DNA of 64,000 nucleotides, taken from the NCBI GenBank assembly GCA_029204225.1, contig CM055103.1, positions 20,770,709 through 20,834,708 on the forward strand, given 5' to 3'. How positions within the stretch are numbered: position 1 is the stretch's first letter; each line of letters opens with the position of its first letter. The DNA is from Diphasiastrum complanatum. Taxonomy: Eukaryota > Streptophyta > Lycopodiopsida > Lycopodiales > Lycopodiaceae. The notes beneath the pieces were generated by a model. It was not told where the DNA came from and did no database searches. It worked only from the letters and a program-made list of their open reading frames with translations. Positions 55,938 to 64,000 of the stretch are shown here, piece by piece. The translations under genes and the position numbers were made by a program.

Positions 55938-56700
55938 AATCTTGAGAATTCTGTGCTTTTGTATTCACCTCCATTGTCACATCTAAGGATCTGTATCTTT
56001 TTCGAGGTGTGTCGCTCTGCAAATGCCACGAACTTCTTGAAAGAATCAAATACTTCGTATTTCTTCTTCAAGTAGTAGATCGTGGTCATTTGGCTGTAAT
56101 TATCTATGAATGTTAGAAAATATCTCGAACTTGAGAGCGAATCTGTTTTCATCGGTCCACACACATCAGAGTGGACGAGCTTAAGAACTTTTTTGGCTAT
56201 TCTTCCCTCATGTGTGAATGGACTCCGATGTTGCTTGCCTTTCTGACAAGCTTCATAGAACTCAGCCTCTGGCCTTGAAATCTTGAGACCTGTGACAATG
56301 TCCTTTCTGCTCATGTCATACAGGCTCCGCATGTTCAGATGATACATTCTTCTATGCCAGAGCTGATCTTCATTTTTTGAAGCATTTAATATGCTTTCAG
56401 AGTTGTTAATTATTTTGGCTTGGTAGAGATTTCCTTCTCTGCATCCGACCGTCAGCAACTGGCTTGTCGTCTTCTTGATCATACGGCAAGTTGTGCCATC
56501 GAACAAAACTAGAATGTCTAGATTTGCCATCTTGGAGAGAGATAGTAGATCCTTTCCGAGTGAGGGCGCATAGAGTGCTCCTGGCAGCTCTGCTTGGCGT
56601 GACAGTGTTCGTAGCTGTAGAGAGCCAATGCCTTTGACATCGTGTATGCTTCCATCGCCTAGAGTCACTGCTCTGTTGTTTTCGAGTTCATGAAAGTTGA
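55796..56700 (-). pseudogene. Copia VI protease remnant, pre-integrase and integrase core
   Basis: HELENNRAVTLGDGSIHDVKG follows the protease site, which reads LDEAST where the family has LDSGAT, so the DSG triad is destroyed. LWHRRMYHLNMRSL (the GH of the finger reads YH) and FYEACQKGKQHRSPF (first Cys of the pair changed to Tyr) show a damaged HHCC finger. The core keeps LVHSDVCGPM, FIDNYSQMTTIYYL, LRCDNGGEYKSTE and PEYNGVIEKKNR, with D, D and E present. The element is therefore enzymatically dead at protease and finger. Confidence 0.9.
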
Positions 56701-57475
56701 TCAAGATCTTCTTGTTGCAAGTTATGGTAGTCATGTTCAGAGTAGCTTGTCGAAGCTTCGTCGAGTATCGTGAAAGCTTCGTCATCTCTTTCAGCATCCT
56801 TTGATGGCTCTGCAATGTTTGTCTTTTCAGCTTTGTTTTTTCTTTTTGGGTTGAATCTGCAGTCATATGCAGAATGTCGTTTCTTCTTGCAGTGCATGCA
56901 AGGTATTGCTGGATTGAACCAGTATTTTTTGGCCGTATGGCCTGGTTTGTGGCAATGATCACAGGAAAAAGATTGTTGATTTGAGGACTTTGTCTTCTCG
57001 AATCTTGGCTTGGTTTTGTTCTTCTTCTTTCTTTTCGTGAAGAGAGCCTTCTCTTGATCACTGCTTCCCTCTCCTTCGTCTCTGATCAGTCTCTCATCAG
57101 TGACAAGACTGACTGCTTTGTCGAATGTCATATTTGGTAGACTCAGTATGAGCATTCTCAGCGGCTGATAGGATGTCGGTAGAGATTTCATGAAATACAC
57201 CAAACTGTGGTGCTGGGACCTGGTGCTCCTGTCCTGATGCAGCGAGTTGGGCAAAGATCGTTCTGATCTTCTCAACGTGCTGATCTAACTGGTTGCCATC
57301 CCACCGTATGGATTGCAGCTGATTGTGAAGGTGCATGACTGAAGCTGCAGTCCTCACTTCACACTTCTGCTTTAATCTTTCCCACGCTGCATGGCTGCTT
57401 TCGCAGTCTTCAATCTACATGAGTAGATCTTCATTTATGAACAAAAGATGATCGCCAATCAATTGTCTCTCCATT
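56688..57475 (-). pseudogene. Copia VI gag
   Basis: From about 57475 leftwards: ERQLIGDHLLFINEDLLM, a stop, IEDCESSHAAWERLKQKCEV, HLHNQLQSIRWDGNQLDQHV, then ILSLPNMTFDKAVSLVTDER and a Lys-rich stretch. Two knuckles follow: CDHCHKPGHTAKKYW, whose last Cys is Tyr, and CMHCKKKRHSAYDC, a complete CX2CX4HX4C. The N terminus of gag, the leader, PBS and 5' LTR are missing; a run of 17 A at 57504-57520 lies just outside. Confidence 0.87.
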
Positions 57476-57538
57476 TGCTATATATGGGATTAATGAGAGA
57501 CAGAAAAAAAAAAAAAAAAACAAGGTTAGTATATGATA

Positions 57539-58430
57539 CTAGCTATCCGTAAGATCAGAGAGTAGCTCTCTTGCGGTGACGTGCTGTTTGAGATCCAAGC
57601 AGCGCACAAGCTTTGTTGTAAATCTGTAATTCAGATGATATGAATGCAAGAGTGCATTAGACGCAGCATTTTGCAAGTGTTTCATTGATTCTCTCTTCCA
57701 CCCATCATTTCCATACAAAGAGTTAGGCAATTTCTTTGCATGCGAATCTACGAAATGCTTCAACCAAGCACTAGCATTCAAAGCATCTGAAGAGACAGTT
57801 CATCCTTGTAAAGAGCCTTGTAAAGATGGATTTTTTTGAAGTCGCACATGAATTCTTTGAAGTCTGAAATTTCTTATTGCGTGAATAATTGGAAGCTTTG
57901 TGACAAACTTTTGTTATTTTCAAGAGATATGAATAGCAAATTTTATCTGCCCTCACAGTTGAGCAAAGATAATAATTTTTTTCGTCTTTGCTCTTGAAGA
58001 AAAAGTTTGACCACAGCTCATCAATATCCTTTAAGCTCATCTTTTGTAAGCATGAAGATGGGCAACAAACAATTTTCATGCCTTTCAGATTTTAGATCTA
58101 AGCAATTGCTTTAGACAATTTATTAGCAGTGGTTTGGATTGAAAGTCTATCTTGTATTTGCCTTTTGATTTTGGCTCTGATTTGTAATATGAGGATGTGC
58201 CAACTACATTTTCTGGCCTTGATAATGAACCACCTAATTCTTGTGCAGGTTGACTTGGATTTCTCTCCTCTCCCATCTCTGTCTCTCCTGAGTAGAGTCT
58301 GCACCATGCGATGACTCTTGAAATTCACTAAATATATACCTTTTAGACATTAGTTGATGAAGATTAACATGGTATATGGTCCTTCTTCGAATAGGCGAAA
58401 AGCTTGCTCGTAGAGGCTGAGTGGACATAA
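57539..58430 (-). other. Gene-like island between Copia VI and VII, unrecognised
   Basis: Three minus-strand frames follow one another: 58276-58085 (SLSRPENVVGTSSYYKSEPK, then QSKPLLINCLKQLL), 58079-57771 (MSLKDIDELWSNFFFKSKDE, NYYLCST) and 57781-57539 (SAWLKHFVDSHAKKLPNSLY, WKRESMKHLQNAASNALLHS, KLVRCLDLKQHVTARELL). They read like real protein but in different frames. A GTGAGG after NYYLCST and a TTTCAG about 90 bases on could be intron borders. I find no retroelement motif and no family match. It may be a piece of host gene caught between elements, or of a captured gene. Confidence 0.4.
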
Positions 58431-58439
58431 GAGGACCTA

Positions 58440-58728
58440 TGGATTTGTTGGAATCTGTGACCGAGTGGACTTCTACCTGCGATTGTCACTGCTTTCCAAT
58501 TCCATGTTATTTGAATTTTCTACCAAATTTCTTGAATCCAAAGAAAAATATGATGAGCTAATAGTTCTAGTAGCTTGCATGGACAGAGTCATTTCATGAT
58601 AGACATTCGATAGTTCGGAGGATGTCCGAACTATCAGATCTTCAGATGTCAGTGTCCATGATGTGCCGAACTATCAGTTGTTCAAGGAATGTGTCGAAAA
58701 AGGTTGGTTGAGTTCACCATCTCTAACA
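58440..58728 (-). repeat. Copia VII 3' LTR segment with stem-loop
   Basis: The minus-strand polypurine tract AAGAGGGAG (58737-58729) precedes TGTTAGAGATGGTG from 58728 leftwards. Inside lie GATAGTTCGGA (58609-58619) and its inverse TCCGAACTATC (58625-58635), plus a third CCGAACTATCAG at 58666-58677. The left end is uncertain. Confidence 0.6.
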
Positions 58729-58739
58729 CTCCCTCTTGA

Positions 58740-59330
58740 ACAATGCAAACTTTTTTTTTTTTCATTTGAAATCTTTCGTGTTTTGTAAATAGTGGCTTAT
58801 CCAACTGCTTGGTCAGGAGGTCTACAATCATGTCTGTCGATCTCACGAATTCGACACAGAGTTCTCCTTTCGAGATCAAATATCGAATATGATGATATTT
58901 CAGAGGTATGTGCTTGGTTTTTGAATGGAAAACTGGATCCTGGGCTAAATAAGTGACACTCTGAAAATCCATCTTCATGATGGAGGGGTCTTGATGCGGT
59001 ATGCCAATTCCTTTCAACATCATTTTCAGCCATATTATCTCATTCGCCACCTTCCCACGTACTCTGCTTTGCATGAAAACTGAGCTACTAGTGTCTATTT
59101 CTTGCATGTCCAGCTTATTGCAGCTCCACATAGTATCAAACATCTACCAATTATTGACTTGTTGTTGTCTTTGCAGCTAGTCCAACTTGCATCACTGTAG
59201 TGTTGTAGGACAAAGTCATTCTCTATTTCATAGATCAATCCAAAATTATAGGTTCCTTTCATATATTGTAGGATTTCCTTCGCCATCTACTAATGTTGCA
59301 TTCCAAGATTGGAGGAAAATTGATTGGGCA
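58740..59330 (-). pseudogene. Copia VII RNase H fragment
   Basis: MAKEILQYMKGTYNFGLIYE, LQHYSDASWTSCKDNNKSII, then in another frame GKVANEIIWLKMMLKGIGIP, MDFQSVTYLAQDPVFHSKTK, HIPLKYHHIRYLISKGEL and DMIVDLLTKQLDKPLF. It matches Copia VI RNase H almost residue for residue, so the two are one family. Homology begins at the SSNLGMQH block near 59330. RT and upstream parts are missing. Confidence 0.9.
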
Positions 59331-60100
59331 TATAGCTAACAAATCATCCATGATATTTAGATATCATATAGAAAAACAAATGCTTTCTTTGATGTTTTGT
59401 TATAGAAGATGGGTTAAAGTTAACAGTGAATGGAAGGCATTAGATCAAGACTTTAGAGTGAATCATCGTGAACAAGTACAAATTGAGGTGAAGCAAAATG
59501 GTGTTGTTATTGTGACAATTGAAGTGGAGGGGGACTAGAGTTTGAAATACATACAATCGGAGCTTACAATGCTACAATTTGACATTCCTCAAAACTATGG
59601 TATTTGAGTAAATGAAAAAATAGTACATATTTGTATTTGAATATCTACTACGTAGTTAATTATTCTACTATTTAATAACAATGATTTGCTGATAGACTAT
59701 TTACAATGTTTAGGTCAGAGCAAGACAAGAAGACCATATACCATGTAGAGATTTAATGTCAAGCATAGAAATTGTCGAAACAGAATAAAGCTTGGATCAA
59801 GAAATCTACAATATGGGTAAGCTTACTTATCAAATGTAGCTTGTTACCTTTTGTAAGTTCACATTGTTCATTAGAAAATGTGATTTCATTGTTTTGATGT
59901 GCAGGTTCTGTTGGATTTATCTCCTCTACTCTCCTAAATCCCATGTTAATCTAGTTCCATTCATATTGCTGCAATTTCACTCGCATTGTTGCACAGTCTA
60001 CAAAATTACTTTATTACTGAAGACATGCATATCGGAAAAAACCCAACTTGTCAGACATGTACCCAACTTAACTGGCCACGACAGGAATTTGCTCAAATCT
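59331..60100. other. Unassigned DNA with one short plus-strand frame
   Basis: A frame at 59293-59538 reads FRYHIEKQMLSLMFCYRRW and WKALDQDFRVNHREQVQIEV. It is protein-like but unrecognised, and its first residues overlap Copia VII. No other feature is seen. Confidence 0.35.
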
Positions 60101-60500
60101 GAATAGTCGAAGCCTTCGACTCACGCTCACTCCCTGTATTGTGCAATGACTTGAGACACTGACATCAGCAACCACGATCTCCTCCAGATGGCACAACGAC
60201 TCCACACCATCTTCTTTGTACACTCATCTACACAAATGTAAATTGTATGTAGATGACCATTGTAATCTAATTAAGTAATTGAATCTAAGTGGATCAATCA
60301 TAGTGATTTACAAAGAGACAGACACTATAGATGCTTTCATGCATCGATTCTTTTCTTTCAGACTAACGTCAGTAATAAGCTCATAGCTTTTACAGAGTGA
60401 AGCTAGCTCTCTGAGCACGTGGTTTCATCCGCTATTGTCTTGTGCTCATAGCATCAATCTGACTTGTATTTCTATACATTAATTTGAATCGATTATCTCG
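60101..60500. repeat. LTR-like sequence related to 290-480
   Basis: It shares TTTCATCCGCTATTGTCTT (near 60422) and flanking similarity with the left edge of the window. No intact ends were identified. Confidence 0.45.
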
Positions 60501-61051
60501 GGTAGAGAGAGAAAGCAACTAAAAGTGTATGTATAGAATCTCACAAACTCTTTAAAAAACTTAGAGTAGAATCAATCTCTCTCTCTTTCTCTCTCTCAAG
60601 TAGAAATCCGAGGTCAAAGAGATGTAGTCAACATCTTTTTGATTGGACCCCTTGCATATCTCCTCCTAATTTGATTGGTTTAGTGACATAAGGACCCTTG
60701 ATTATGATTGGACCAATTTCACTTTTGATTGGCCACATGACTTCATGACAACACATAGGAAAGTGCCACTAGCCCTCTACTATCATTTCATGTGTATGAA
60801 TCCTAACCTACCTTGAGCTACATCACACACCAAAATTGGCCTAATAACCTCCTAACATGTGTACTTGGGGTAGAAAAGTCAAAGCACCCCCCAAACTCAA
60901 GATTAAGGCCTATTGACTATCCAAACTCTTCATAAATGGACTAAAAATATTATGGCTATCCTCCACACATGGGAGCATGCTCCACACATGTGAGACTTCA
61001 CTATGACATGATATTTCAAAAGATCAAGTTAGATTTTGTCTATTTTTCACA
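60500..61051 (-). repeat. Copia 3' LTR, minus strand (left end uncertain)
   Basis: On the minus strand the LTR begins TGTGAAAAATAG at 61051, after GAGGAGGAG (61060-61052). It contains the perfect 12-base palindrome GGAGCATGCTCC (60971-60982), flanked by ACACATG copies. The far end is not resolved. Confidence 0.55.
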
Positions 61052-61570
61052 CTCCTCCTCAAAACCTAGCTTGATGAGATACTAGATCAAACAAAAAAAC
61101 TTAAGATACTTCTTGAGTGGATCCTTTGGTATGAATATGCTTTTTGGTTTCCAAGGGGAGGCTCGAACCTGAGACTTTGGTATGAATATGATGTGAAGAC
61201 CAGCCAAAGGACATTTGGTTGTAGCCAATTTACCATTGCCATGAGAGGATTTCTTTGATGGAAATCCAATACCACCTTCCTTCATGAATATTCCACCATA
61301 TTGGCACATTTTCAAGTTTGATTCCTTCCATGCTTGAAGAAGACCTTTGACTTGGAAGCTCTTCTCCCTTGAAAATATCTGCACCATAGTGATGGAAACC
61401 CGAGGCCTCCATCCCTCATAATGACCATGAAGATCAAGATCACAAAATAGGCAAGAGTGTTCATTATCAAGATTTTGCATTCTACCTTGACTAGTCCACA
61501 AACAATGATCTTTTTGCATGATAGATCTAATCTTGTAATCAAAGGCTATCTTGATCTTAGTGAGGCTACA
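61052..61570 (-). pseudogene. Copia 3'-end module, minus strand
   Basis: The minus strand reads KIAFDYKIRSIMQKDHCLWT and LFCDLDLHGHYEG. The first 140 bases align with the plus-strand module at 33601-33740. The two modules share a place about 0.4-0.5 kb before a polypurine tract and an LTR starting TGTGAA. An open frame of 145 codons (61519-61082) exists but has no confident domain; decayed RNase H or 3' untranslated sequence is likeliest. Confidence 0.45.
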
Positions 61571-62732
61571 TACTTGCTCAAGGATGTAAGTGTCCTTTGT
61601 GGATGATTCGCTTAATCTCGTGATAAGCTAACTGTCAAAATATTGAAAAAATCTATCTAATGTTGTGAGTAGGGGTCCTAAAAATGCCAAAGATGAATGA
61701 AGCTCTTTTGGCTTAGTAAAGACCCATCTTAGAATAAAATACTCAAGGAAGGTAGAAGTAGAAACTCGAGCTACCATAGGAATTGCCATTTGTACTTTGC
61801 GTGCGACATTTAATGCATGAAATATCTAGGTGGCACAATTAGAAGGGTGCTGAGCCCACTATAGTTGATTCACAACCAGACATGATGAGTTCGTTCGTGT
61901 GGGGACCACACTTATAAAAACCGGCATGTAAAACCCGGCTATTACTGGTAAAATTGGCACACAGTTGCCTATAGCTAGGGGTCCTAGCCCACCCCTAAGT
62001 GGCTAGACACAATTTAGAAAGTGACCTCCGGAAAAACCATAAAAAATATTTTATGGACAATTTTTCTACAGACCGAGTCAAAAATACTGGTCCACATAGG
62101 AAGGGGTCCCAGCCCACCCAAAATGTGGCTAGCAAATTTTGAGGCCTTAGAAATGGCCCATAGAATAGTTTACGACCTTAGAATTGGCCCGATTATACTA
62201 GCCGGCATTGCCGAACAAATTTTCAATATACTCCGTTACTTTTATTAATGAAAAATTGCCTATTGTGTTTTTCAGGGAACCGGTTGCCTTGAAGAAACCC
62301 CAAGTCATGAGTGCTCGCCAATAACAACACACGGGAAAAACCGGCAAAGTCAACTCGCAACAAATGGTCGGAAATTGTGGGACAAGGTCAAGGAAACGGT
62401 AACAAAAATATAGGCAAGTTCCAGTGCAAGTCGAAGCGGAACCCCGACGGGCAAATCACCTCGACAGCTTAAGCCATGGGCCATAGACACGCAAATGGAA
62501 AATACAAGTGGAGGCCAAAAAGTGCATAACAAAAAAATGTCTTACCTAAAAGTGGTAGGGGTTGACCACAAGTAACCAAGAGGACTACCCAATTAAGAAA
62601 GACAATCAAGTAAAGTACTTGCCGTTTACACCACCACCAAGTGCAAAAGAGGAAGTGGCTAACACAAGTGATACCCCAATAGAGTGACCCAAAACATCTT
62701 TTCAAAGCAAAAGGGGGATACCACTTCAAGTC
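61571..62732. other. Unassigned DNA
   Basis: No supported gene. The words CCGGCA/CCGGC recur (61922-62220 and 62340), suggesting LTR-type repeats without a partner here. Confidence 0.5.
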
Positions 62733-62812
62733 CAATCCCAATTTAAAGACCTTGTACAAAGGGGATGCATGGCAATCCCAATTTAAAGACCTTGTACAAA
62801 TGGGACGCATGG
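62733..62812 (+). repeat. 40-bp tandem duplication
   Basis: CAATCCCAATTTAAAGACCT starts at 62733 and at 62773; the 40-base unit is repeated once with three or so changes. Confidence 0.9.
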
Positions 62813-62822
62813 TGAAAACTTG

Positions 62823-62928
62823 GTGAAAACTTGGCATGTGAGGGCAAGCATGGAGGGATGCCTCTTTTATAAAGGTGAAAACTTGGCATTGTGAGGGCAA
62901 GCATGGAGGGATGCCTCTTTTATAAAGA
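62823..62928 (+). repeat. 52/53-bp tandem duplication containing a TATA box
   Basis: GTGAAAACTTGGCA begins at 62823 and 62875. Each copy ends in GATGCCTCTTTTATAAA, so a TATAAA motif is doubled. The copies differ by one inserted base. If this is a promoter, the duplication would give two start-site selectors 52 bases apart. Confidence 0.88.
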
Positions 62929-62999
62929 GGAGGAGCCTCTCTTTGCATTTACGTGAGAGAATGAACAAGTATGGAGAGAATGACTACGGAAGGGTGACG

Positions 63000-63161
63000 G
63001 AATGAAGAGAGGTGAGATAATTGAGAAGATAGGTCGTTCGTGTTGAGAGAACTTTTGGATGGTGTTGAGAGGCCGTGAGGGAATGAAGAGAGGTGAGATA
63101 ATTGAGAAGATAGGTCGTTCGTGTTGAGAGAACTTTTGGATGGTGTTGAGAGGCCGTGATG
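63000..63161 (+). repeat. 81-bp tandem duplication
   Basis: GAATGAAGAGAGGTGAGATA starts at 63000 and 63081; the two 81-base copies differ at one position near the end (GTGAGG/GTGATG). Near identity means recent duplication. Confidence 0.93.
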
Positions 63162-64000
63162 GATAGTCGTGGAGGTTAGCTCAACGGTGTTGAGGATACA
63201 TGGGAAAGAATCGCCAGATTTCTAGATGGAGTCGCCAACTGTGGGAGGGTGGAACTTGTAGAGATCCAGCTAACGTGGGTTCTTTCAGAGACAAATTGGA
63301 TTCTGACTATTGCGCGACTAGCATCCTCACTCACAAAGCTTGATTACTGATGTCATCCAAAACGCTGGCCCTAATAACACTGAGTTGGTTAGGTTTATCC
63401 AAAGAAGAACTGAAGCGCGTGCAGCATCCTACTTCAGAAAAGACTATTGACAGTATGAGGCTTTGCATCTGTGCTCTGGCATGAACAAGGTGCAGTGTTC
63501 TGGGAGACCAGATTTGGAGCGGAGCAACATTAATATTTCTCAGAGTCCCTGGAGTTTAATCAGCTGTGTGTCATGTAGAGAACGTGACTAATTTTGGATG
63601 AAGGAGTATTCCTGCGGATCTCTGTACGTCCATCACCTCCTGAGAAATATAGCTCGTTCTCATGTGGCTCCTTTGGATGGCCTTTGATTGATGCTACCAC
63701 GTCTGCTCACCGCATCCCTCAGTCCGCTGGAAAGATGGGGCCAGAACTCCCACTGCTTGCATACTGTTGATGGACGTTCCCTCTCCAGATCCTAATGCGC
63801 GCGTGCCCCTGTGAAGAGAATTTAGACATCTGCTAGCTCTGCAACGCGTTCTGTGCTACAGGCGGATGTTGCATTCTCTGCCGTTAGTGACTGTGGGCAT
63901 GAATATCTCTGATCTCTGCACACTGGTTAGTGGGCCTGTGTACCTCATGCTTAAACCGTCTGTGGGTCTGCTGTTCATCTGACCAATTCATTCATCTCTG
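63162..64000. other. Unassigned, GC-richer end of window
   Basis: The sequence contains TAGATGGAGTCGCCAACTG (near 63218), a phrase type common in plant LTR elements. No reading frame with a recognisable domain continues to the window end. Confidence 0.45.

Noticed and set aside
57504-57520. A17 run as the poly(A) tail of a retrocopy of the gene-like island
   Set aside because: The island reads on the minus strand, where this run is T, so the orientation is wrong.

Overview
The window is nuclear DNA of a vascular plant with a large, repeat-rich genome. The evidence is the mass of plant-type Ty1/copia and Ty3/gypsy LTR retrotransposons, copia primer-binding sites matching initiator Met-tRNA, a gypsy site matching tRNA-Asp, a hAT-type MITE and long GA/AT microsatellites. 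The species cannot be fixed from sequence alone. I see no intact host gene, rRNA, tRNA or CRISPR array. Almost every protein-like stretch is retrotransposon-derived and broken.

Layout. 1-5400: small copia fragments on both strands (integrase, gag, RT, gag-protease), mixed with LTR-like sequence that holds a palindrome cluster. 5400-14820: AT-rich, mostly unassigned, with a clean 389-bp hAT MITE (7294-7682), (GA)n, (AT)n and a 75-bp tandem repeat. 14820-18611: minus-strand Copia I, 3'-truncated. 18612-28950: plus-strand Gypsy I, about 10.3 kb, full of stop codons, with an extra coiled-coil ORF after pol and a 5'-truncated left LTR. 28951-33420: minus-strand Copia II, cut by Gypsy I. 33600-34700: a copia 3' end and LTR. 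34976-41937: a Gypsy II gag split by complete Copia III (35287-41589, TSD TTTCT). 42000-44640: an unrecognised minus-strand 198-aa ORF and a Gypsy III gag. 44960-53677: Copia IV, whose LTR region received Copia V (46850-53000, TSD CACAG, LTRs 98.8% identical by eye, the youngest element). 53006-59330: minus-strand Copia VI and VII with gene-like, possibly spliced sequence between them. 59330-64000: LTR-like pieces, a copia 3' end and a cluster of tandem duplications.

The elements record successive insertions. By-eye LTR divergence orders the datable ones Copia V (about 1%), Gypsy I (about 4%), Copia III (about 6%). Gypsy I decays mainly by stop codons explained by C-to-T change at methylatable CAG and CGA codons. 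The copia elements decay mainly by small indels. G-box palindromes (CACGTG inside TTCACACGTGTGAA) recur in unrelated LTRs. The most novel items are the Gypsy I post-pol ORF, the hAT MITE, the minus-strand ORF at 42535-43131 and the gene-like island at 57539-58430.
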